Of a stretch of 64,000 nt of DNA, positions 9,205 to 16,929 are shown one piece after another. Numbering within the stretch: position 1 is the first letter of the stretch; every line of letters begins with the position of its first letter. The position numbers and the translations under genes were made by a program. Origin of the DNA: Priestia aryabhattai (GTDB taxonomy: Bacteria > Bacillota > Bacilli > Bacillales > Bacillaceae_H); contig NZ_JAMBOQ010000003.1 of assembly GCF_023715685.1 (NCBI RefSeq), positions 868,001 to 932,000 of the forward strand, read 5' to 3'. The notes beneath the pieces were generated by a model, which ran no database searches, was not told where the DNA came from, and saw only the letters and a program-made list of their open reading frames with translations.

Positions 9205-9963
9205 ATGTTTGATTTAAAAGAGAAAGTAGCGATTATTACTGGCAGTGGTTCTAAAAAAGGTATTGGACGTACAATTGCCCTAACACTTGCGGAACAAGGA
9301 GCCGCAGTTGTTATAGCCGATATTAATTTTGATGGTGTACAAGATACAGTAAATGAAATAAGAGAAGCTGGCGGGAAAGCTTTAGGAGTAGAGTTAAATG
9401 TAACAAGTAAAGATTCTTGTGATGCCATGGTGAAGAGAACGCTTGAAGAATTCGGTAGAATTGATATTTTAGTTAATAATGCAGGAATTTCTCAAAAGGT
9501 TACAGTTCAAGATATGACGCTTGAAGACATCACAAAAGTGTTTAACGTCAATATGTTTGGTTTATTCTTGTGTACTCAAGCAGTATTGGAAACAATGAAA
9601 GACCAAAAGTATGGTCGTATTATCAGTCTTTCTTCTGTTTCAGCTAAAAGAGGTGGAGGAGTATTTGGTGGACCGCACTATTCGGCATCTAAAGCAGCAG
9701 TACTAGGCTTTTCAAAGAACTTAGCACGCGAAGTAGCACTAGATGGTATTACAGTTAACTGTGTAGCTCCCGGACTTGTTAATACAGAAATTTGGAAATC
9801 ACTTCCCGAAGAAGATGCAAAGGCTGTGATCGATAGTATTCCTATGGGCAGACCAGGTGAAGTGAAAGAAATTGCGGCCACTATTGCCTTCTTAGCGTCA
9901 GAGGAAGCTTCCTATATTACAGGAGAGGAAATTGATATAAACGGTGGTTCACATATGGATTGA
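9205..9963 (+). CDS. short-chain dehydrogenase/reductase, third gene of the transketolase operon
   Basis: NAD(P)-dependent oxidoreductase of 252 residues. The Rossmann glycine motif is TGSGSKKGIG, two residues longer than the usual TGxxxGxG. NNAG, the catalytic Ser in SLSSVSAKRG and the YSASK catalytic pair are all present. It lies 49 bp after the transketolase and before a terminator, so it belongs to the operon. A role oxidising a sugar alcohol or reducing a keto-sugar fits the neighbours, but the substrate is unknown. Confidence 0.85.
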   Translation: MFDLKEKVAIITGSGSKKGIGRTIALTLAEQGAAVVIADINFDGVQDTVNEIREAGGKALGVELNVTSKDSCDAMVKRTLEEFGRIDILVNNAGISQKVTVQDMTLEDITKVFNVNMFGLFLCTQAVLETMKDQKYGRIISLSSVSAKRGGGVFGGPHYSASKAAVLGFSKNLAREVALDGITVNCVAPGLVNTEIWKSLPEEDAKAVIDSIPMGRPGEVKEIAATIAFLASEEASYITGEEIDINGGSHMD

Positions 9964-9979
9964 TACTCAGGTTCGGTTC

Positions 9980-10022
9980 GTTAGAAAGGCATGCCACTTT
10001 GGTATGCCTTTCTAACTTTATC
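9980..10022 (+). terminator. terminator after the SDR gene
   Basis: A 16-bp stem (9980-9995 with 10001-10016, one G-T pair) is followed by a weak T-rich tail. Confidence 0.8.
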
Positions 10023-10181
10023 TAATGATAAACCTGTTATGATAGCAGTTAGGAACTGACTACATCAGCAAGTTTTTTGGAGGGAAAAGGGATAGGCTGG
10101 TTGCCCCTAAAAATAGAACAGTATATAATAAATTATGTCTACTTAATTATGAATAAAATGAGCTAATAATTATAGAGAGAA

Positions 10182-10892
10182 GTGATTTCTATTAGTTTTA
10201 ATCCAGTTTCCAACAACAAATTATATATTCAAATTTATAATCAAATTCTTTCTGAAATTCAATCTGGGGCGTTTCAAGTAGGAGATAAACTTCCTGCTGA
10301 AAGGGAGCTATGTGAACAATTTGGTGTAAGTCGTGTGCCCATCAGACAAGCCCTTAGCGCACTGGAGTTAAACGGTTTTATTTATTCTCGTCAAGGAGAA
10401 GGCGTCTATGTGAAAGAATTTCAATCAGAGACTCAAAATTCTCAATCCACATTTTTAATGGAATCCGCCTCCCCTGAAGATATTGTTGAAGCAAGAATGA
10501 ACATAGAGCCTCTTATTGTGCGATTTGCAGCTTTGAGAGCTACAGAAGAAGATCTTAGGGAACTGCGTGCAACGATTAATAAGATGGAGGAAGAAACGAA
10601 CGCAGGGGTTTATGTGCCAGAAACGGATGAAGCACTACATAACGGTATAGCAAAGGCTTCTCATAATGATTTATTCATTAGTATTATGGCAGCGATTAGC
10701 AATGCGATGAAACAGCAGAAAATGTGGAAGTTTATAAGAGATAGAACAGTAACGAGACCTGACTATAGAGAAGTTAATTTTAATGAGCATAAATTACTTA
10801 TTAATGCAATTGAACAACATAATGAAGAAGAAGCCGTGAGAATTATGAATTTTCACATGCAAAATTTATACGATCGTTATTGGAAAGCTTAA
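10182..10892 (+). CDS. GntR-family regulator, FadR/FCD subgroup
   Basis: Probable regulator of this carbohydrate locus. It has an N-terminal winged helix (LPAERELCEQFGVSRVPIRQ at about 37-56) and a helical FCD effector domain from about 95, containing the conserved acidic and histidine residues typical of metal-assisted carboxylate or sugar-phosphate binding. The start is uncertain: GTG 10182 lies inside the Shine-Dalgarno-like AGAAGTGAT, while ATT at 10191 has better spacing. It sits between the two operons that carry the duplicate 15-bp operator, making it their natural regulator. Confidence 0.85.
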   Translation: MISISFNPVSNNKLYIQIYNQILSEIQSGAFQVGDKLPAERELCEQFGVSRVPIRQALSALELNGFIYSRQGEGVYVKEFQSETQNSQSTFLMESASPEDIVEARMNIEPLIVRFAALRATEEDLRELRATINKMEEETNAGVYVPETDEALHNGIAKASHNDLFISIMAAISNAMKQQKMWKFIRDRTVTRPDYREVNFNEHKLLINAIEQHNEEEAVRIMNFHMQNLYDRYWKA

Positions 10893-10934
10893 TTCCCATT
10901 AATTTTTTAGCAGAGGAATACCAAATATAAAGTT

Positions 10935-10966
10935 AAAAGGCAGCTAAAGTGTAGCTGCCTTTTTGC
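10935..10966 (+). terminator. terminator after the GntR gene
   Basis: A 12-bp stem (AAAAGGCAGCTA and its complement) is followed by TTTT. Confidence 0.9.
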
Positions 10967-11079
10967 TGTTGAAAAGACAGCATAAAATGAGTATTATTAA
11001 GCATTTTTCCATAAAAACAAAACATGTATTCTTCTAGTATTTTAATAGATTTCAGAAAATATTTAATTTAATAATTATA

Positions 11080-11108
11080 TTGACAACTATTAGGTATGTA
11101 AGTACACT
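11080..11108 (+). promoter_or_regulatory. promoter of the transporter/kinase/isomerase operon
   Basis: TTGACA (11080-11085), 17 bp, TACACT (11103-11108). It has the same -10 sequence and spacing as the promoter at 7236-7264. Confidence 0.8.
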
Positions 11109-11122
11109 GTTTATATAAGGTA

Positions 11123-11137
11123 ACTTAGTATACAAGT
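11123..11137. promoter_or_regulatory. 15-bp operator, copy 2 (probable GntR site)
   Basis: ACTTAGTATACAAGT, identical to 7279-7293 and at the same 14-base gap from the -10 box. Confidence 0.7.
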
Positions 11138-11587
11138 GGCTAAATCTATTAGACGGAGGTAATGTAAATCTTCAAATTTATTATTCTTTACAGATCGATA
11201 TTCTTTTGAAGAGATTAGCAGAAGAGTTCGAAAATGTAAGCGTTTTTTACTGTTGCTGTTCATTACAAATGTTTTGGATTATTAGGATAGAAATTAGAAA
11301 TTAGACTTATAGTGTTTTCATGTCGCTAGTAAGGTTTTGGTGTGTGATATTTTCTAGTAGTTCTCACTTCTTTAAATCATAAATAATACGGAGAAATACT
11401 CGGCTTTTTCATTTCTATATGAAAGGGATTACAGAAGTAGGGCTAGATTTACTTAGACTTAGAAATAGATCAATCATCTTTTATATAAACTTTCAATCCT
11501 TTCCGTCAGTTAGCCTAGAGTAAATACCCGGGTCAAAGACTAAAGGGCATGAAGAATAAAAAGATGGTAACCCAGGGAGGAATTATT
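11138..11587 (+). other. long leader of about 470 bases before the MFS gene
   Basis: No convincing gene is present between promoter and transporter. A strong Shine-Dalgarno (GGAGGT, 11155-11160) is followed at once by ATG-TAA, a start-stop pair. Two short open stretches (roughly 11169-11305 and 11423-11521) could be remnants of a former gene; I could not assign either. The region could be a regulatory leader or decayed coding DNA. Confidence 0.4.
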
Positions 11588-12919
11588 TTGGATTCAATTA
11601 ATTTAGAGCGTTCAACTACCAAGAAAGTAACGTTAAGGCTCATTCCATTTCTATTTTTATGTTTTACTATATCTATACTTGATCGAGTAAATATTGGATT
11701 TGCCGCACTACAAATGAATGAAGATTTAGGTTTTTCTAATGCTGTTTTCGGATTGGGAGCAGGGATTTTCTTCCTTGGTTATTTCCTTTTAGAGGTACCT
11801 GGCAGTGCCATGATGACAAAAGTCGGGGCTAGAAAATGGATTAGTAGAATCATGGTTACATGGGCTGTGATTGCTATTTTAATGGCGTTCGTACAAACAC
11901 CATGGCAGTTTTATACAGCACGATTTCTTTTAGGGGTTGCTGAAGCTAGCTTTTACCCTTGTATGGTTTTTTATCTAAGTGGTTTTTATCAAACGAAACA
12001 TCATGCAAAAGCGATTGCAGGATTTATGATTGCTATTCCTGGTGCTAATGCTATAGGGTCACCACTTTCTACTTATTTATTAGGTATTGACTGGTTAAAC
12101 ATGGCTGGATGGCAGTGGTTGTTCATTTTGGAAGCGATTCCAGCTTTAATCTTAGGTATTATATGTTTCTTCTACCTTGACGATAAGCTCGAGGATGTAA
12201 AATGGTTGACTAACGAGGAGAAGAAATGGCTAATCGACGTTACCACAAAAGAGAAGTTAGAAAAACAAGAAGCTAAACACTATACATTTGGTCAAGCCCT
12301 AAAAGACCGTGACGTATTAACCTTGTCTTTAGGCTATTTCTTTTGGATGGTTGGCTATTATGGCATCGTAATGTTTTTACCGACAATCTCAGAAGGTTTG
12401 TCTGAAACCACGTCTCTTAGCACGCATGCTATGGGCTGGATTTTAGGGTTAATGTATGTGTGTGCAATGGTCACCATGATTTTGGTTAGTAACCACTCTG
12501 ACAAGAAAAATGAGCGACGTTTTCACGTAGTTGCTTGTTTAGTGACAAGTGGGGTTGCACTAATTATTAGTAGCTATATTGCAAGTACAAACATTGTTTT
12601 ATCATTTGTATTCTTAACGATTAGTCTTTGTGGGGCATTTGGTGCATACTCTCCATTTTGGGCAATTCCACCATCTTTCCTAACGGAAGCTGCTGCTGCA
12701 GGTGCGATTGCCCTTATTAACAGTATTGGTAACTTAGGTGGGTTCTTCGGCCCTTACATTGTGGGATATATTAAAGATCTAACAGGCTCTTTTAATGCGA
12801 GTATGACCTTTTTAGGCATTAGCATGTTTCTAGGTTCGTTCATAGTAGCCTTCTTACTAAAACAGTCAGGGAAAGCTATCAAAAAAGGGACAGTAGATAA
12901 ACTAGAAAAAACCAGTTAA
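11588..12919 (+). CDS. MFS transporter, anion:cation symporter (ACS) type
   Basis: Cytoplasmic-membrane importer of the family that carries hexuronates, glucarate, tartrate and similar organic anions. It has twelve predicted helices, the family signature LDRVNIGFAALQMNEDLGFS after helix 1 and GYFLLEVPG in helix 2. The start is taken as TTG 11588, because GGGAGG ends 7 bp before it; an in-frame ATG at 11549 has no good RBS. 443 residues. It is the first gene of an operon with a PFK paralogue, an SR1P-like peptide and RpiB, so it probably imports the pathway substrate, likely a sugar acid or derivative. Confidence 0.85.
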   Translation: MDSINLERSTTKKVTLRLIPFLFLCFTISILDRVNIGFAALQMNEDLGFSNAVFGLGAGIFFLGYFLLEVPGSAMMTKVGARKWISRIMVTWAVIAILMAFVQTPWQFYTARFLLGVAEASFYPCMVFYLSGFYQTKHHAKAIAGFMIAIPGANAIGSPLSTYLLGIDWLNMAGWQWLFILEAIPALILGIICFFYLDDKLEDVKWLTNEEKKWLIDVTTKEKLEKQEAKHYTFGQALKDRDVLTLSLGYFFWMVGYYGIVMFLPTISEGLSETTSLSTHAMGWILGLMYVCAMVTMILVSNHSDKKNERRFHVVACLVTSGVALIISSYIASTNIVLSFVFLTISLCGAFGAYSPFWAIPPSFLTEAAAAGAIALINSIGNLGGFFGPYIVGYIKDLTGSFNASMTFLGISMFLGSFIVAFLLKQSGKAIKKGTVDKLEKTS

Positions 12920-13026
12920 TACCTAGTTGCAGAAAAGTTTTTACGAATGGATGGGGCCGACAATTAGTCGACAGCATCTGTCGGTCATCTTTCTTAAATG
13001 GATCAAAATAGCAGAGGTGTTTAGTA

Positions 13027-13983
13027 ATGATGAAGCTCGGAGTCTTAACAAGTGGTGGAGATGCCCCAGGAATGAATGCTGCTATTCGAGCAGTGGTGAA
13101 AACAGCTAATTATTATCACATAGAAGTAATGGGAATTGAGGGTGGTTACCAGGGTTTAATAGAAGGTAGATTTCATAGATTAACCTCTACCGATGTAGAT
13201 TATATTGCGGATAAAGGAGGAACATTTTTAAAAACCTCCCGATGTCCAGAATTTATGAAGGAGTCAGGCAGAATCAAGGCATTGAATGTATTAAAGGGTC
13301 ATGGAATAAATGATTTAGTAGTAATTGGTGGTGAAGGCTCTTTTAAAGGAGCACAAAAATTACACGAATTAGGGTTAAACGTCATTGGTATACCCGCAAC
13401 GATTGATAATGATTTATCTTACACTGATTATTCAATTGGATTTGATACTACATTAAATACGATATTAGAATGCCTCGGTAAAATTAAGGATACCGATTTA
13501 TCCCATGACAAGACTACCATTGTGGAAGTAATGGGGAGATATTGTGGAGATTTAGCTCTGTATTCTGCTTTAGCAGGTGCAGGAGAAATTATCTCAACGC
13601 CAGAAAGAAAATTGGATTTTGAAGAGATATGTTCCAAACTAAACGAGAAAATTAAAGGTGGAAAAAAAGATAACCTAATCCTGATTACGGAAAAAATGTA
13701 CGACATTCAAGAACTACAAAAATATGTTGAGGATAGATTGGATATTAGTGTAAGGGCAAGTATATTAGGTTTTATTCAAAGAGGTGGGCACCCATCCGCA
13801 TTTGACCGTATATTAGCAAGCAAAATCGGAATGAAAGCAGTGGAATTATTACTAAAAGGATATTCAGGTAGGGCTGTCGGAATCAAGGAAAATGACTTAA
13901 TTAATGTAGATATTGAAAAAGTTCATTCAAGAATCTCCGGTAATAATGATAAATACAGTTTACTCGATACGATTCTAGCCTAA
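13027..13983 (+). CDS. ATP-dependent 6-phosphofructokinase paralogue with altered active site
   Basis: PfkA-family sugar-phosphate kinase of 318 residues, clearly alignable to bacterial PfkA. The N-terminal GGDAPGMNAA, catalytic TIDND, MGRYCGDL and RGG are present. Three positions usually fixed in PfkA differ: GGDGS reads GGEGS (Mg-binding Asp to Glu), PGTIDND reads PATIDND, and LGH-x-QRGG reads LGFIQRGG, replacing the fructose-6-phosphate-binding His (His249 in E. coli numbering) by Phe. This suggests another substrate or altered control. AGAGGTG lies 7 bp before the ATG. It sits in the carbohydrate operon with a transporter and an isomerase. Confidence 0.85.
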   Translation: MMKLGVLTSGGDAPGMNAAIRAVVKTANYYHIEVMGIEGGYQGLIEGRFHRLTSTDVDYIADKGGTFLKTSRCPEFMKESGRIKALNVLKGHGINDLVVIGGEGSFKGAQKLHELGLNVIGIPATIDNDLSYTDYSIGFDTTLNTILECLGKIKDTDLSHDKTTIVEVMGRYCGDLALYSALAGAGEIISTPERKLDFEEICSKLNEKIKGGKKDNLILITEKMYDIQELQKYVEDRLDISVRASILGFIQRGGHPSAFDRILASKIGMKAVELLLKGYSGRAVGIKENDLINVDIEKVHSRISGNNDKYSLLDTILA

Positions 13984-14098
13984 AGGTATCTTTTCTATAA
14001 TTTAGTAATTTCTCGTAATGGAAATAAAACTAATGCATCTCTCAATAAATTTCATTCTAACACAAACGAATTTTTTTAATAAAAAGGAGGAGTAGAGC

Positions 14099-14233
14099 AT
14101 GACTAAGCAGGCTAATGTGAAACAAGGAACTATCGTTTGCCAAGTATGCGGAAAGATTATTGAAAATGTAGAAAACTCTGAAGGCGTTAAAACATGGTAT
14201 GGAAAGTGTTCCGAGGATTGTTCTAGGAAATAA
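14099..14233 (+). CDS. SR1P-like GapA-binding peptide, 44 residues
   Basis: A small two-Cys-pair protein missed by length filters. ATG 14099 has a very strong RBS (AAAAAGGAGGAG). The core GTIVCQVCGKII followed by a WYGKC segment matches the B. subtilis SR1P peptide, which is encoded by the dual-function RNA SR1 and binds glyceraldehyde-3-phosphate dehydrogenase GapA, promoting its interaction with RNase J1. Here it is 115 bp after the PFK paralogue and 74 bp before rpiB with no terminator of its own, so it looks like an operon gene rather than a separate small RNA. Family call is from memory of the motif. Confidence 0.7.
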   Translation: MTKQANVKQGTIVCQVCGKIIENVENSEGVKTWYGKCSEDCSRK

Positions 14234-14307
14234 TATATCAAGAAAGATAGATACAAAAATTGTTAGAGCTTTAATTAAGAATATAGATAAACGAGGAGAC
14301 TAACCTT

Positions 14308-14772
14308 ATGAAAGTAATAATTGCTTCAGATCATGGTGGAATAAACATTCGTAAAGAGATTATAAATCTACTAGAAGAAATGTCCATAATATATGAAGAT
14401 CTGGGCTGTGAATGCAGTAGTTCAGTCGATTATCCGGATTATGCGATTCCAGTTGCCAAAAGAGTAGCAAGTGGAGAAGCTGATTTTGGAATTTTAATCT
14501 GCGGTACAGGAATTGGTATGAGTATTGCCGCTAACAAAGTGAAAGGAATTCGTTGCGCACTCGTTCACGACGTTTTTTCAGCTAAAATGACGCGTGAACA
14601 TAACGATACTAACATTTTGGCCATGGGGGAACGCGTGATTGGGCCGGGTTTAGCTCGAGAAATTGCGAAGACATGGTTAACAACTCAATTTACTGGAGGT
14701 CGTCATGAAAATCGTATCTGTAAAATTACGGAATACGAAAACGTATCAGAACCTTCTCTACAAGGAAAATAA
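14308..14772 (+). CDS. rpiB: ribose-5-phosphate isomerase B family sugar-phosphate isomerase
   Basis: RpiB/LacA/LacB-type aldose-ketose isomerase of 154 residues. N-terminal IIASDHGG with substrate-binding Asp-His, the catalytic Cys in ILICGTGIGMSIAANK, and the later His in REHNDTN are all present. RBS ACGAGGAG lies upstream of the ATG. It is the last gene of the operon. RpiB homologues also act on allose-6-phosphate, tetrose phosphates or sulfo-sugars in dedicated pathways, so ribose 5-phosphate is not certain here. Confidence 0.85.
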   Translation: MKVIIASDHGGINIRKEIINLLEEMSIIYEDLGCECSSSVDYPDYAIPVAKRVASGEADFGILICGTGIGMSIAANKVKGIRCALVHDVFSAKMTREHNDTNILAMGERVIGPGLAREIAKTWLTTQFTGGRHENRICKITEYENVSEPSLQGK

Positions 14773-14775
14773 AGA

Positions 14776-14814
14776 AAGCAAAGGCAAGAATCAATCTGAT
14801 TCTTGCCTTTGCTT
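14776..14814 (+). terminator. terminator of the carbohydrate operon
   Basis: A stem of about 17 bp (AAGCAAAGGCAAGAATC with its complement) ends the operon; the T tract is weak. Confidence 0.85.
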
Positions 14815-14952
14815 ATTAATATTTATATCAAAATTAGGGTTTGAAAAGAGGGTAAGCAAGTAAAGGGTATTAGATTAAATGATAATTCCTACGCCGATAG
14901 GACCCTTAGGTCATTGTTTTTGTACATTTTTAACTATTATTGAATATAATAC

Positions 14953-14985
14953 ACATAAATTCCTAAAGTGAATTTATGTTAAAAT
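14953..14985. promoter_or_regulatory. 27-bp inverted repeat next to a -10-like box
   Basis: ACATAAATTC and GAATTTATGT form perfect 10-bp arms around 7 bases (14953-14979), immediately before TAAAAT (14980-14985). It is placed like an operator for the small membrane gene at 15018. Confidence 0.45.
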
Positions 14986-15017
14986 GGTACAAAAAGGTAT
15001 TTTGCAAAGGGGAGTGT

Positions 15018-15298
15018 ATGTCTATTATTCTTAGCTACAGTGTAGCCATTAGTATGATTTTTATTTTAATACTTTTTGCAACTATAGCATTAAAAAAAGA
15101 ATAAATGCTCTTTTTATTTCTTTGATTACTTTATTATTTGGTTTGTTTCTAATGGTTTACACTTCTACTGAAATAGTAGGGTTTGATGCTATAGATATAC
15201 AGATAAAAGGGTTAATTATTATCGGAGAAGGGTTAATTTTATTTTTTATTACAAGTATATTCATAGCAGCACAAGAGCTAAAAAAGAGAGGGGTCTAG
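15018..15298 (+). pseudogene. small membrane protein split by a -1 shift at an A7 run
   Basis: ATG 15018 with GGGGAG upstream encodes a 28-residue hydrophobic peptide (MSIILSYSVAISMIF...) ending at TAA 15102-15104. At the run of seven A (15092-15098) a shift of -1 joins it to a frame that continues to TAG 15296-15298, giving about 93 residues with three hydrophobic segments. The zero-frame heptamer A-AAA-AAA is a classic slippery site, so programmed frameshifting, transcriptional slippage, a true 1-base deletion or a homopolymer sequencing error are all possible. Confidence 0.55.
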
Positions 15299-15342
15299 GT
15301 TGAATAATAAAACCTTTTCCTTATGAGAAAGGGGGGGATGAA

Positions 15343-15633
15343 GTGGCAATAGGAGTCGCATTAACTGTTTTAGTATTAGGTCTTATGTTTGCAAGTGGTC
15401 TAAGTCAAGGAAAGTCAGCTAAAAGAAAATATATAGTGTGGGGAACCACTACGATTTTAATAATAACCCCATTCTTTTCATGGATCGTTTCTATTCTGTT
15501 TGGTATTAATCAAGGAGATGGTTTTGCAGCAGTTGGATTAATGATGTTATTGTTTCCACTTTTCTTTTTAATCGGACTCATTACTCTGCTAATAGGAATC
15601 TTTAAAAAAGAGAAGACAAATAAATCTATTTAG
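15343..15633 (+). CDS. small membrane protein, 96 residues, unknown
   Basis: GTG start at 15343 after AAAGGGGGGG; the nearby ATG at 15338 is out of frame. Three hydrophobic segments (about 2-17, 30-50 and 62-86) and a Lys-rich tail indicate an integral membrane protein. It lies 44 bp after the frameshifted membrane gene, and the two may be cotranscribed. I recognise no family. Confidence 0.6.
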   Translation: MAIGVALTVLVLGLMFASGLSQGKSAKRKYIVWGTTTILIITPFFSWIVSILFGINQGDGFAAVGLMMLLFPLFFLIGLITLLIGIFKKEKTNKSI

Positions 15634-15761
15634 AAGGCAAAGAAAGCTTAGGTTTTTCTTTGCTTCTTGTAACGTTGATTGTGGTAATCTACGCTAAAAG
15701 AAGTATCGGGTGTTCATTAATAAGTCTTTTTAAGAACTTTACTTCTTATTATTTCACTTAC

Positions 15762-15986
15762 TTATAGGACGATTATGGATATAATAGGTCCTATAAGAAT
15801 AGCAAATTTAACTACTCCAGTTCCTATACCATTTAATCCTCCATAGTAGTAGCTTATTATAACAACACTTAACTCACCATTCCTACAATTAAATGTATTA
15901 TATATTTTAAGAAAGATTTTGTTCTGCCTAATTTATGTGTAAAAGTAAGCAACTGTAGTCATAACAATCAACTTCATTATAGTCAT
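15762..15986 (-). pseudogene. decayed small membrane protein gene
   Basis: On the minus strand three reading frames join into one hydrophobic protein: a start near 15986 (MTIMKLIVMTTVA), then a segment containing KLGRTKSFLKYIIHLIVGM, then YYYGGLNGIGTGVVKF to a stop at 15762-15764. At least two frameshifts interrupt it. The rest of 15634-16223 shows no gene. Confidence 0.4.
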
Positions 15987-16223
15987 TCTTAAAATCCTTG
16001 AGCTGCATGATATACATGTATTTCTTTTTATTTACATATTAACAAATAGTTTGCTTGAATCTAAAAATAACGATTTTAAATAAATCATAGCTTGTCTATC
16101 TATTAGGTGTTTTAAAGGCGAGTTCATACCCACATGTATATGTGTAATTTATTTTTTGCCGATTAAAGAAATTTTAAAAAAAGAAATGTTCTCAATCAGT
16201 ATCTATTAAAGGAGGAAGGAAAT

Positions 16224-16661
16224 GTGAAGGATAACACCACTATAACAAAAGTTATGGCTTACATAACTAGGTTTAATAGTCGTCGTACAGAGTTGTTAGT
16301 TTATAAACACAAAAATTATCCAGAAGCAGGAATTCAAGTTCCAGCAGGTACTGTAGAAGACGACGAAACAATTGAGGAAGCTTTATATAGAGAGATCAAA
16401 GAAGAGTCTGGATTAATCGATTTTTTATCGGTGAACAAATTGAAAACATATGTTTATCGTCATGAAGGTAAAAGCCAGTATCATGAGCGACATGTTTTTC
16501 ATTTAAAAGCTAAAGGAGAAACTTCAGAACGGTGGGAATATAAGGTTAACTCTGAAGGCGAAGATGCGGGGTTAATCTTTTCGTATTATTGGGTTCCTAT
16601 TCAAGCTATTCCCAAACTAGCTGCAAATCAAGATGACTGCATTGATCAGTTATTCTTATAG
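16224..16661 (+). CDS. Nudix hydrolase
   Basis: Hydrolase of nucleoside-diphosphate-linked substrates, 145 residues. The Nudix box is complete: G-x5-E-x7-REIKEESGL, starting at GTVEDDET around residue 42. GTG start at 16224 with a strong GGAGGAAGG. It stands alone and the substrate is unknown. Confidence 0.85.
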   Translation: MKDNTTITKVMAYITRFNSRRTELLVYKHKNYPEAGIQVPAGTVEDDETIEEALYREIKEESGLIDFLSVNKLKTYVYRHEGKSQYHERHVFHLKAKGETSERWEYKVNSEGEDAGLIFSYYWVPIQAIPKLAANQDDCIDQLFL

Positions 16662-16929
16662 CTCTGAATTTACTGATAAGAAAAATATGCAGCTAATCAA
16701 AAGGAATAAAAACAATTTTTATATTATATGAAACTTTTCACACTGTAGCTGTCTATGTAGTGTAATTCTCTATTAATTTTAACATCTTCTAAGCAATTAC
16801 CTATTTCTTCACCTTATTAGGTAAGTTACAAAAATGTGCGTACTTTTATCATTCTCTTATTAAGACTATAGTAGTGATAACCCACACTATAATATCTTAT
16901 TATCATTGAAACGAAAAGGAGCACTGAGC

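Noticed and set aside
12927..13109. Plus-strand frame of 60 residues between the MFS and PFK-like genes
   Set aside because: It overlaps the PFK start in another frame, without its own RBS.
14002..14256. Minus-strand frame opposite the SR1P-like gene
   Set aside because: A shadow of the small Cys-rich gene, which has the strong RBS and recognisable motif.
7375..14772. Sulfo-transketolase (sulfoquinovose) pathway
   Set aside because: Split transketolase and RpiB-like genes fit, but no sulfoquinovosidase, isomerase or sulfoacetaldehyde gene is in the window, so the assignment would be a guess.
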